The notes below the pieces were generated by a model. It did not search any database, was not told the DNA's origin, and saw nothing but the letters and a program-made list of their open reading frames with translations. A program made the translations under genes and the position numbers. 64,000 nucleotides of DNA from Mycobacteroides franklinii (lineage in GTDB: Bacteria > Actinomycetota > Actinomycetes > Mycobacteriales > Mycobacteriaceae), in contig NZ_MAFQ01000014.1 of the NCBI RefSeq assembly GCF_002013895.1, positions 1-64,000 of the forward strand, written 5' to 3'. Below, piece after piece: positions 26,863 through 33,880 of the stretch (the stretch's first letter is position 1; every line of letters begins with the position of its first letter).

Positions 26863-27011
26863 CGCGGGTGCTTTTCGTCGTAGCGGGCTTCGTATTCAGG
26901 ATGGGCCACCGCGAGCCTGGTCAGGAACCGTTCGAGTTCCTGGGTGATCCATAACGCTGCGAGCACCATCGCGATGGCGACGAGTGGAAGCAGGTAGGCC
27001 GCGGCGGACAT
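26859..27011 (-). CDS. 50-residue single-pass membrane protein
   Basis: Starts MSAAAYLLPLVAIAMVLAAL: one N-terminal membrane helix (residues 4-24), then a charged cytoplasmic tail. The stop overlaps the next gene start (ATGA at 26859-26862), which supports translation. The earlier start at 27107 lacks support. Unknown function; too short for a family call. Confidence 0.55.
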   Translation of the reverse strand: MSAAAYLLPLVAIAMVLAALWITQELERFLTRLAVAHPEYEARYDEKHPR

Positions 27012-27016
27012 GTCGG

Positions 27017-27364
27017 CTATCCCCGCCGGTAGCCGCATAGGTAGGGCAGTATCCGTCGCCACCATGGGCGGCGCGGCGGGTGCATGTCGAGCATCCGGGC
27101 CAACCACTCGTTGGGGTGTTCGCGTGGCTCGTCGGTGTCTGGCTCGATCACAAGAGTTCCGACGTGGGATGGGGAGCCGTCTAGCTCGCCCCAGATCTCG
27201 TAGACGCCTGCGCCTTTATGGATGATCTGGTCGTTAGGCGCAGCGTTGCGTACATGCGTCTCAGCGGCTTTGTACGCGTCGTGAGCGGTATCCCATTCCA
27301 GCGATTTCCACAGCGGCGCTGTCAGCGTGGCCAACGGATCGGTAATGGCGGCGATGAAGCTCAT
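27017..27364 (-). CDS. hypothetical protein
   Basis: 115 residues. Residues 45-80 form a beta pattern with GVYEIWGEL and VGTLVIEPD; the C-terminus is basic and aromatic (RRPWWRRILPYLCGYRRG). A GAAAGGACCAAC leader precedes the ATG at 27364. The gene is in the same train as its neighbours (5 nt before the 50-residue membrane protein). Unknown function. Confidence 0.6.
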   Translation of the reverse strand: MSFIAAITDPLATLTAPLWKSLEWDTAHDAYKAAETHVRNAAPNDQIIHKGAGVYEIWGELDGSPSHVGTLVIEPDTDEPREHPNEWLARMLDMHPPRRPWWRRILPYLCGYRRG

Positions 27365-27387
27365 GTCGTTGGTCCTTTCACTTCTGG

Positions 27388-27591
27388 TCAGTCGGCGGGG
27401 AACAGTTCGTTGATGTACTCCCAATACAGATGCAAGTTGTCGTCCCACCGGACGCGCACCATTCCCTTGTCCGGCGCGGTGCCGGTCAGGTCATTGGGTG
27501 TCCACGCCTTTCCGGTGGCCTCGACACTGCCGGGCTCGGATCGGTCCTCGTGGGCCACTCTTGTCCCGGGCTTGAGTTCAGTGATGTTCAC
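27388..27591 (-). CDS. 67-residue hypothetical protein
   Basis: Starts with GTG at 27591, overlapping the stop of the upstream gene (GTGA). The sequence VNITELKPGTRVAHEDRSEP and VRVRWDDNLHLYWEYINEL looks like a small SH3-like or KOW-like beta barrel. No catalytic residues. The overlap is the reason for choosing this short start over a 119-residue ORF that opens inside the upstream gene. Confidence 0.55.
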   Translation of the reverse strand: MNITELKPGTRVAHEDRSEPGSVEATGKAWTPNDLTGTAPDKGMVRVRWDDNLHLYWEYINELFPAD

Positions 27592-27914
27592 GAGTTCACC
27601 TGCGCTGCGTGAGCCCGCACGACGACTCCGACCGGAGCGTCTACCCATTCCGCGTTGTCTGGCAGCATGTCTTGCAGCGCCGAGGGAATGGCGCCCTGGC
27701 ACATCACATCGTTGGAGAAATACTCGGCGCCTGTGCTGTCGCGCCATCTACGGACAGCACCGTCGAAGCCCAGCGAGGAGGGGCCGGTGTTGATGCCGGG
27801 ACGTGCGGTGTAGTGCTCGCCTGCGATACGCAGACTGTGCGCACCTTCTGGGGTGCGGTCGCCCTTGATTGCCCATTGCACTTTCGGCTCCCAAAAGGCT
27901 GCTACTGCATTCAT
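27588..27914 (-). CDS. hypothetical protein
   Basis: 108 residues of mixed alpha/beta pattern (WAIKGDRTPEGAHSLRIAGE, then YFSNDVMCQGAIPSALQDML). No recognised family. The start overlaps the preceding stop and its own stop overlaps the next start, so it is embedded in the translational train that begins with the NrdH-like gene. Confidence 0.6.
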   Translation of the reverse strand: MNAVAAFWEPKVQWAIKGDRTPEGAHSLRIAGEHYTARPGINTGPSSLGFDGAVRRWRDSTGAEYFSNDVMCQGAIPSALQDMLPDNAEWVDAPVGVVVRAHAAQVNS

Positions 27915-28228
27915 GCCGACACCGCCGTTGCCTGGTTAAGTGCCTCAAGGTCAATATTCGGTGCTGCGATACTGAGGGCAGCGGCTCTGCAGGAGGCGAC
28001 CTCCTGTTGGTAGGCCCGGTATTCGTCCCACGTCATGCGGCGGCCTGTGAGCGGGTCGTGGGCGTGGTCGGACCAGGCTTGGCAGCTGTAGCAGGTGATG
28101 CGATCGTCGGCGGCGAGTCCTAGGTCTTCGAGCTGATCGTCTAGTTGGAGGGCTTCGGCGAGATCTCGCTTCTGCTCGGCTGTTTCGCGGCGCTGGAGTA
28201 GTTTCTCCAGCTGCTTCATTGCGTTCAT
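27911..28228 (-). CDS. hypothetical protein with helical N-terminus and a Cys-x-x-Cys motif
   Basis: 105 residues. A charged helical hairpin (residues 3-40) is followed by ITCYSCQAWSDHAHDP with a Cys-x-x-Cys, possibly a redox or metal site, then another helix. It ends TAVSA, as does the adjacent NrdH-like protein (MAVSA), a small local similarity at the junction. The gene overlaps the upstream start by 4 nt. Unknown function. Confidence 0.6.
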   Translation of the reverse strand: MNAMKQLEKLLQRRETAEQKRDLAEALQLDDQLEDLGLAADDRITCYSCQAWSDHAHDPLTGRRMTWDEYRAYQQEVASCRAAALSIAAPNIDLEALNQATAVSA

Positions 28229-28467
28229 GCGGACACCGCCATTTCCTGATTGGCGAGTGCCTTGATGCGATCGGGCCGGAAGCCCGACCAGTGGTCCTCA
28301 CCGGCCACCACTACGGGGGCCTGCAGGTAGCCAAGACTCATCACGTAGTCGCGGGCTTCGGGCACCTCGGTGATGTCCACGAGGTTGTACTCGATGCCCT
28401 GCTTATCGAGAGCCTTGTACGTCGCGTTGCACTGGACACAGGCGGGCTTGGTGTAGACAGTAATCAT
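28225..28467 (-). CDS. NrdH-type glutaredoxin-like redoxin
   Basis: 80 residues. MITVYTKPACVQCNATYKAL carries the CxxC active site (CVQC) of NrdH-redoxins, and GYLQAPVVV plus SGFRPDRIKAL are the family's cis-Pro loop and C-terminal helix. NrdH donates electrons to class Ib ribonucleotide reductase from thioredoxin reductase. AAGGA lies 9 nt before the ATG at 28467. It leads a train of small unknown genes in the element, so it may serve nucleotide supply after transfer, or have been co-opted; phages of mycobacteria often carry such genes. Confidence 0.85.
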   Translation of the reverse strand: MITVYTKPACVQCNATYKALDKQGIEYNLVDITEVPEARDYVMSLGYLQAPVVVAGEDHWSGFRPDRIKALANQEMAVSA

Positions 28468-28864
28468 GTTGGGAGTCCTTTTATCGAATTGGTCTCGCTC
28501 GCTTTCCTCTATTCTATATTGACTCAATTGTATTAGCTAGACCTTTTCGAGAAATAAAGGTAACGATTTGGTAAATAGGCGTGTCGATCATCGCTATCTG
28601 ATTGCTCCTATTTTCCATTCCGGCACGGCTTAAACTGCGATTACCGCCGAAATGGCAACACCCTCTCTTCGATGCCTCAAATCAACTCAAGAAACACATA
28701 ACCGCAGTCTATCGCCATACTCAGGCATTCTCGCCGGTATGCAAGCGAGTGGCTCACTGGCCGTGGATTCGTTGTTTGTGTGTCCCATCAGAACTCCGCA
28801 ATGCATACGGCTCTGTAATTCGGCGAATTACTTCTACTATGCAATGACAGGAGCCTCCAGCCAC
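28468..28864. other. 397-bp AT-richer intergenic segment
   Basis: No convincing gene in either strand; the 76- and 81-residue ORFs here are poor. Base composition is visibly more AT-rich than the flanks. It contains the likely promoter of the NrdH train, with TTGAGTCAATATAGAAT on the minus strand near 28530, and no clear hairpin. It may mark an older insertion or junction. Confidence 0.5.
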
Positions 28865-29434
28865 TCACAGAAAGCCTGTTAAAAGTTCCCTGGAGGATAG
28901 GTCCACACCTTCCGGTACGGCGTCTCCACGGAATAGCTGGTAATCGAACATCTCGATAGAGTTATCGACAGGGAATCTGCGCGGAATGCTGACCGAGAGG
29001 AGAGGACCGTCGTCCTGAGTGATCACGTCGGCGGCCGTTACGGGAAGGCTCGTCTGATTGAGGCACCATTGTAGGATCTCGGCGCGGCCGGGCCGGATGG
29101 CAGCCACACACGGGTCGAATTCGCCCTCTTCATCGACGGACCAGGCGTACCAGCGTTGGCCCTTTGCCCAACGGCCAGTACCGAGGTCGGCGCTGTCCAG
29201 GTAGAACCCGTAGGCGTCCAGATCCTCGCCGGGTGGGAAGACCAGGTAGATGTCCCAATCGTCGGCGGCAGGGCCGACGAAATACTGATAGACCTCGCAG
29301 TCGTAGTGGCGCTTGCGATGAACTGCGCCACCCGTGAACTCCTCAAGCCAGGCGATCACCGCCTCTGCGCTGTCCTGGCGGGTCATGATCCCGCGGTCCT
29401 CGTCATATGCAACCCATTGGGTGTCGATCCTCAT
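28865..29434 (-). CDS. hypothetical protein
   Basis: 189 residues, soluble and acidic. Tyr/Trp-rich central region (YDCEVYQYFVGPAADDWDIY) with LVFPPGEDLDAYGFYLDSAD; I do not recognise the family. The stop region abuts the AT-rich gap. The dyad at 29481-29506 lies just upstream of its ATG and ahead of the divergent XRE gene, so expression may be controlled by that regulator. Confidence 0.65.
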   Translation of the reverse strand: MRIDTQWVAYDEDRGIMTRQDSAEAVIAWLEEFTGGAVHRKRHYDCEVYQYFVGPAADDWDIYLVFPPGEDLDAYGFYLDSADLGTGRWAKGQRWYAWSVDEEGEFDPCVAAIRPGRAEILQWCLNQTSLPVTAADVITQDDGPLLSVSIPRRFPVDNSIEMFDYQLFRGDAVPEGVDLSSRELLTGFL

Positions 29435-29480
29435 CTAAGACTCCTTCTCCTGGCCCTGGTTGAAGGGCTTGCCCACCGCC

Positions 29481-29506
29481 GATATGTTAATTATAGTACA
29501 CATATC
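29481..29506. promoter_or_regulatory. inverted repeat between the divergent 29434 gene and the XRE gene
   Basis: GATATGT at 29481-29487 and ACATATC at 29500-29506 form 7-bp arms around TAATTATAGTAC. The spacer includes TTATAGTACAC, which resembles GTTGACTATAGTTCAC sites found at 43104, 50011 and 50113. On the minus strand TATAAT in the spacer is a good -10 for the 29434 gene. Probable operator of the adjacent XRE protein. Confidence 0.45.
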
Positions 29507-29560
29507 TAGCACGGGCGGCAACTGAGAATCTCCGAATAGACGGAAGGTGAGGCACAGTCG

Positions 29561-29920
29561 ATGCGCCGAGTAATACACGGAGACAAGGGGACTGGTGGTG
29601 TGCGCGCTAGCCCGAGGACTAGGGCGCTGGACAAGGAGGGCTCGACGTGCACGGAAGCCGACAAGGATGCCGATATAGTTCGGTTTGTGAGTGAGGCACT
29701 GACCAAGAGGCGCCGCCAGGAGCTTGGTGGCGCGATGCGTCAGCGGCGAACCGAACTGGGCAAGTCGCAGGCTGACATCGCAGGCAAGGCTGGCTTGACC
29801 CGAGAGTTCTACCTGGCGGTGGAATCAGGGAGCCGCAACATCTCGGTCGATAACGCCTTCGCGATCGCCGATGCCCTCGACATCCACCCATCGGCCCTGT
29901 TCGGGGCCATCAAGAAATAA
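29561..29920 (+). CDS. XRE-family helix-turn-helix regulator
   Basis: The last 75 residues are a Cro/C1-type fold: GAMRQRRTELGKSQADIAGK, GLTREFYLAVESGSRNISVD, and ADALDIHPSALF. This is a complete five-helix HTH_3 domain. The first 42 residues from the ATG at 29561 (GGAAGGTGAGG upstream) are low in character. An internal GTG at 29687 follows TATAGT by 7 nt, the classic mycobacterial leaderless arrangement, so a shorter protein of 77 residues is plausible. It probably represses itself and its divergent neighbour. Confidence 0.8.
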   Translation: MRRVIHGDKGTGGVRASPRTRALDKEGSTCTEADKDADIVRFVSEALTKRRRQELGGAMRQRRTELGKSQADIAGKAGLTREFYLAVESGSRNISVDNAFAIADALDIHPSALFGAIKK

Positions 29921-29931
29921 CCCCTCTGCAG

Positions 29932-30225
29932 TCACCGGACCTGCGGGGACCAGATCAGGTCGGCGGGCAAGGGGATATTCTCGGCATAATAGGCGCGACC
30001 TCCGCTGTGCCATAGGCCGAAATCCCTTGTCCTGCTTGTGAGTTCGAATATCTTAGACCCGGCCCGTACAACCGATTTTTCGGCGAGTGCTTCCAAGTCG
30101 GCTACCGTCTCTATGCGGCAATAGACGACAGATGCGAGAGCCGAGATCAGCTCGTCCGTCGGCGCTATCCCCGCGCCCGCCAACACATTAGCGATACGCG
30201 TCTTCAGCTTCAACGAGGCTGTCAT
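29932..30225 (-). CDS. hypothetical protein
   Basis: 97 residues. Helical start TASLKLKTRIANVLAGAGIA, then VVYCRIETVADLEALA and a short C-terminal part with FGLWHSGGRAYYAENI. No family recognised. GGTGACC precedes the ATG at 30225, which I prefer to the 30252 start. It converges on the XRE gene with an 11-nt gap. Confidence 0.55.
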   Translation of the reverse strand: MTASLKLKTRIANVLAGAGIAPTDELISALASVVYCRIETVADLEALAEKSVVRAGSKIFELTSRTRDFGLWHSGGRAYYAENIPLPADLIWSPQVR

Positions 30226-30285
30226 GGTCACCTTTCGCTTCACGACGTACACGGCGGTCGAATCTACTCGGGCCTGCCATGGAGG

Positions 30286-31614
30286 TTAGAACAGTTGGGC
30301 CGCTCGCCATTGCTTGGTGGTCTCATTTCGCAAAAGGCCGTAGGACGAGTTCTTGAGGCCGGTTGGTGCCCACGCGTACGGCGCGGTGTCGGCGACGGAG
30401 TTAAGGCTGATACCACAGAATCGTAGGTGGCGATCACGCGCGGGTACGGCGGAGGCCGGGTCGATTGTGGCAATTGGGATCTGCTGGCGGCGTAACACGG
30501 ATTCGATGATCGAAAGGTCTTCGCGGCCAGGCTTAGTCACGATCAGATCGCCTGCGGCGGGGACTATCCGAGCCCGGTCATCCGGTGGGCTCACGTCCCA
30601 TATCGGGTTGCCTTCGGCGTCCTGTGTCCAGCTGATATCCCAGCCATCCGTAGGTGATTCGTGGCACCACGGATTGAGCATCGGCTTAGCGGTAGCGATG
30701 ATTTCAAGAAGGCTCGGAAGCCTTGCCGTGAGGCTTGGGTCGAGCTTATCGAAGAGGGCCACCCATACGCCGAGGTCCTTGTCGTGGCGATACTTCTCCC
30801 ACGCTTCGATCGGGCTTATCCCGTCGCGGGCCCCGATCATGTTGGCGAGCAACAAAATCCAGGCTACATGATCCGTAGTGGTCGGAGTGGGGTCAGCGTG
30901 TCGGCGGGGTCGTAGCTCGCTCGCAGCGGCGCGAGCCTGTGGCAGGGTGCGTATGCCCGCAATGGGGTCGATTCGTTTGGTGATGTCACGGTGCACCGAC
31001 GTGGTCAGATGATGGTTTTCGGCGCGGCGGATCCAGTAGACGATCATCGCATCCAGCGCAGGAGCCGTGTCTTCCACGATCGTTACTCCTTTGAACCAGG
31101 CCGCGATTCGGATTACGTGTTCATCGAATTCGGCGCAGGCGTCACCAGCAGCTTGGGCCATATACATGTCGGTGTGATCGGTGAACTCGGTCTGCCCGCG
31201 GATGATGTCCATCGGTTGAGCCAGCCGCAGGGACGTTCCGGTGACTATTTCGTCGGTGGCGAGATCAATCCCCAGCACGATCTGGTTGCCGCGGTTGGCG
31301 CGGGCGGCTACCCACAGTGCATCCTGGCGCTCTCGATCGTCCACGGGCGGCTCAGCTGCGGCGAAGGCAGCCGCTTTGGCCTCGACCAGGCTCGGGGCCT
31401 GTTCAGAGAACTTGTTGGGCGCCAGCGCGTGATACGCGGAGCCCAGGCGGCGCAATAAATCCTGCGTGAGCGGGAAGTCGGGATCAGATTCTGCCCGGCT
31501 GACCTGGGGCTGGCTCGGAGCACCCGGAACTGAGGAGATCGCCAGCTGAGATGCGCCCAGCACGTGTTCACGCACGTCCTGAAACCATCTGGTCAACAGC
31601 GGGTGGGACACCAT
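30286..31614 (-). CDS. hypothetical protein, 442 residues
   Basis: Soluble, no membrane helix. Sections include AANRGNQIVLGIDLATDEIV, AQAAGDACAEFDEHVIRIAA and a Trp-rich part DGWDISWTQDAEGNPIWDVS. The Lys/Arg/Trp content and length suggest an enzyme-like fold, but I cannot name the family. It starts at ATG 31614, about 120 bp from the shared element at 31733 on the other strand, so it is divergent from the effector-like operon. It probably has its own promoter at about 31630, where CTACATAGCTGTA is a partial dyad. Confidence 0.65.
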   Translation of the reverse strand: MVSHPLLTRWFQDVREHVLGASQLAISSVPGAPSQPQVSRAESDPDFPLTQDLLRRLGSAYHALAPNKFSEQAPSLVEAKAAAFAAAEPPVDDRERQDALWVAARANRGNQIVLGIDLATDEIVTGTSLRLAQPMDIIRGQTEFTDHTDMYMAQAAGDACAEFDEHVIRIAAWFKGVTIVEDTAPALDAMIVYWIRRAENHHLTTSVHRDITKRIDPIAGIRTLPQARAAASELRPRRHADPTPTTTDHVAWILLLANMIGARDGISPIEAWEKYRHDKDLGVWVALFDKLDPSLTARLPSLLEIIATAKPMLNPWCHESPTDGWDISWTQDAEGNPIWDVSPPDDRARIVPAAGDLIVTKPGREDLSIIESVLRRQQIPIATIDPASAVPARDRHLRFCGISLNSVADTAPYAWAPTGLKNSSYGLLRNETTKQWRAAQLF

Positions 31615-31732
31615 TGGATAGCTCTACATAGCTGTAAATATGTATCGATTCCGTGCGAATGTCAACCAATCACAGATATTCGGCCAGTGCAGTGCGCGCC
31701 GTCTACGCGACACATCTGTACAACACTTAACT

Positions 31733-31750
31733 GTTTATGTATTGTGTCAC
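31733..31750. promoter_or_regulatory. 18-bp element shared with the T4SS promoter region
   Basis: GTTTATGTATTGTGTCAC, 15/18 identical to the site at 6457-6474. TTTATG (31734) and CATATG (31757) are a weak -35/-10 pair with 17-bp spacing, and both sites precede an operon transcribed rightward. It supports co-regulation of the secretion channel and the candidate secreted proteins. Confidence 0.5.
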
Positions 31751-31805
31751 CTGTCGCATATGCCGCAAGTGGTGATGGCGATACAGCAGGTAGGGAGAGT
31801 GGCCG

Positions 31806-31859
31806 ATGAGTTCACTGCTTACGTCGTGGGCCTCCAGAGCGGAACTGCGGCATGTCTAA
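31806..31859 (+). CDS. 17-residue leader ORF overlapping the 31852 gene
   Basis: ATG at 31806, preceded by AGGGAGAG, reads MSSLLTSWASRAELRHV and stops with TAA at 31857-31859. The ATG of the downstream gene (31852) lies inside its last codons. The downstream ATG itself has no good ribosome-binding site, so translation may depend on ribosomes finishing the leader. Seen directly: the overlap. Coupling is inferred. Confidence 0.45.
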   Translation: MSSLLTSWASRAELRHV

Positions 31860-32952
31860 CGACCCTTGGATCAGCGAGCCGGTCGAGTACGTAGCGACGT
31901 ATGACCAGGCAGTACGCAACATGGTCTGGACGCAGGTTGAGCCGACAGTGCGGCTGGCCGGTGGATTCGAGGCGGTGCGCGCTGATCCGGCTCACCCCAT
32001 TCATCAGGTGTACGACGATCTCGGCCCACTGGAGCGCGACTACGAGACAATCGTGAGCCGATCGTTGGATGAACTCACCTCGACGTACTACGAGATCGAC
32101 CCGCAGCACGGGGTTCTGCTGACCGCGGAGGCGCACGAGGTCATTGACCGCCATGTCAGGGCAGTTCGGGAAACCAAGCCGATCCTGCACTATCGCGATG
32201 ATCCCGGCTTTGACCGTAGTAATCCCGACGAACTGAACCCGCACCACCCGCACGAACTCGATCCCTCGGTCTACATCGAAACCCGTGCACAGGCACTGCG
32301 ATTCGATGTGCTGCACGAGATCGCCCCAGATATCGCCGGAGCCGGTGGATTCCCGGGGGTGGCCCGCAATCCAAACCACCGCCGCCACAATTCGTCCGAG
32401 GGACTGGCCAAAGTACGCCAGCAGTATGACTCGATCGTGGAACGTGCCGAACGCACGTTCAGCAACGATGCGTATTACCACGACATGGAATACGGCTGGG
32501 GCCTAAGAGCTTTCGCCATTTACGAGCTGAAACAGATCGCCACTTCGGTTCGCAAGCTCACGCCCGCTGAACTGGCAGCCGAACAGCGAACGCGCATGGA
32601 AGGTCCAGCCAGGATTCCGGCGATTCCCGAAGGACAGCTCAGGATCAACGTCGCGAACAGTCCCGTTGCCGCGAACCGTACGCAGGCGTCGGCACGGCCC
32701 GCCAACGACGAGATCCGGCGATTCCTTGTCGATCAGCGTCTCGGAATGCGCCCGGGTGCCTACTTGTCCGCGTTGGCTGCAGCGGCGGGCACCGGTGCAA
32801 CCCTGCAGGAGGCGGCACGTAACGAACTCGCGCGACGTGAAGCACTGTCGGCAGAGGACCATGCCGCCGAGGATGCGATCCGTGCACGTGAGCAGGAAGC
32901 GCATAGCCGGACAAAGGATCGGAGCCTTGTCGGCTCCGATATGAGCCTCTAG
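31852..32952 (+). CDS. candidate T4SS-translocated protein, TraA-like C-terminal module (paralogue 1)
   Basis: 366 residues, soluble, with no known catalytic motif. Two internal repeats of about 60 residues lie at 17-75 and 145-203; each has QA-x-R, an AGGF motif, (D/N)P-x-H and Y-(D/E)-(T/S)-IV. Residues 284-366 resemble the last 85 residues of TraA: an LRxxxYLxAL-like block (LGMRPGAYLSAL), A-R-N-E-L-A-R-R, then a charged helix and tail GSDMSL. The paralogue at 33881 has the same plan. The C-terminal tract of relaxases commonly carries the T4SS export signal, so this protein may be exported as a passenger. What it does in the recipient is unknown. It opens an operon with a membrane protein and its paralogue. 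Confidence 0.8.
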   Translation: MSNDPWISEPVEYVATYDQAVRNMVWTQVEPTVRLAGGFEAVRADPAHPIHQVYDDLGPLERDYETIVSRSLDELTSTYYEIDPQHGVLLTAEAHEVIDRHVRAVRETKPILHYRDDPGFDRSNPDELNPHHPHELDPSVYIETRAQALRFDVLHEIAPDIAGAGGFPGVARNPNHRRHNSSEGLAKVRQQYDSIVERAERTFSNDAYYHDMEYGWGLRAFAIYELKQIATSVRKLTPAELAAEQRTRMEGPARIPAIPEGQLRINVANSPVAANRTQASARPANDEIRRFLVDQRLGMRPGAYLSALAAAAGTGATLQEAARNELARREALSAEDHAAEDAIRAREQEAHSRTKDRSLVGSDMSL

Positions 32953-32977
32953 TCATCGGAAGAGAAGGGACGCGGCG

Positions 32978-33859
32978 GTGGGGTCAGCACTCGCAAAAAT
33001 GATGGGGTGGACGGCGGTGATGGTGATGGCTACCGTCGCCCTGCTCACGTGGCCAAGAGCAATGCGATCGGCCTCGGATACGATTTGGGGTACGAAACTG
33101 ACTCGGACAGAGCCGATTCCGATCTTAACGGATGAGCCGATCCCATCGCAGGAACCGCTGCCGGTGCTCACCGATCGCCCTCACAGGGGCGGGCCTGCCG
33201 CCGACCCGATCTCCTGGGCGCATGTCGGACTGGGCGCGCTGGCGGTTCTGGGTATTGCGCTGGCCGGATTCACGCTCTGGAGGATCGGACGGGCTCGTTC
33301 ACGTGCTGCGGCAAAGCGCAGAGACCAGGTGCAGCGATGGACCCAAGGAGTCAAGGCGCTCAATGCCGCGTCGGATGCGTTGATCGCGTTCGAGATGGAA
33401 TTCGAGAACAAGCCTGAGGCCGCCTACTTCGACAGGCCACTGCTGGCCGATGTGAACGAACCGGCCACCGCGCGGTTCTATACCGCGTACGGGGAAGCAC
33501 AGTCCTTGCTCACAGAGACCATACCGACCGACGACCAACACATCGCGAACTTCTTGAAAGCAGCACAGGAAGCGTGGCACGCCTTCGGTATCGCCGACGA
33601 GAACGCGCGCCGTAAGGCGCGTATCGGCGTCGTCAGCGGTGACAAACATCTGGCCATGGGGGAGAGGCGCAAGCTCGACCAGGCCCGCAAGTTACTGGCT
33701 CAGGCCATGGACCCTGCGGCATCGGCCGCAGAGGCAGCCTCCGCGCATGCCAAAGCACTCGAACTACTCGACAGCATCGGCGTGGTAATCCCGGAAAAGC
33801 TCACCACCAAGGGCATCAGGGCTATCGAACAACGCCGCCAACTGGCACTGACCACATAG
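32978..33859 (+). CDS. two-helix membrane protein between the effector-like paralogues
   Basis: 293 residues from a GTG start with AAGGGACGCGG upstream. Membrane helices lie at about residues 10-27 and 82-104; a Pro-rich outer loop with PIPILTDEPIPSQEPLPVLT separates them, and a long charged C-terminus (residues 105-293) with QRWTQGVKALNAASDALIAF is cytoplasmic, mostly helical. The tail is likely an interaction platform. Location between two paralogous proteins suggests a membrane partner, anchor or delivery helper; no homologue is recognised. Confidence 0.75.
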   Translation: MGSALAKMMGWTAVMVMATVALLTWPRAMRSASDTIWGTKLTRTEPIPILTDEPIPSQEPLPVLTDRPHRGGPAADPISWAHVGLGALAVLGIALAGFTLWRIGRARSRAAAKRRDQVQRWTQGVKALNAASDALIAFEMEFENKPEAAYFDRPLLADVNEPATARFYTAYGEAQSLLTETIPTDDQHIANFLKAAQEAWHAFGIADENARRKARIGVVSGDKHLAMGERRKLDQARKLLAQAMDPAASAAEAASAHAKALELLDSIGVVIPEKLTTKGIRAIEQRRQLALTT

Positions 33860-33880
33860 CAGAGGCACGACGAAAGGTTC

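Noticed and set aside
31615..31805. Short plus-strand ORFs upstream of the leader
   Set aside because: No ribosome-binding site and they cross the shared regulatory element.
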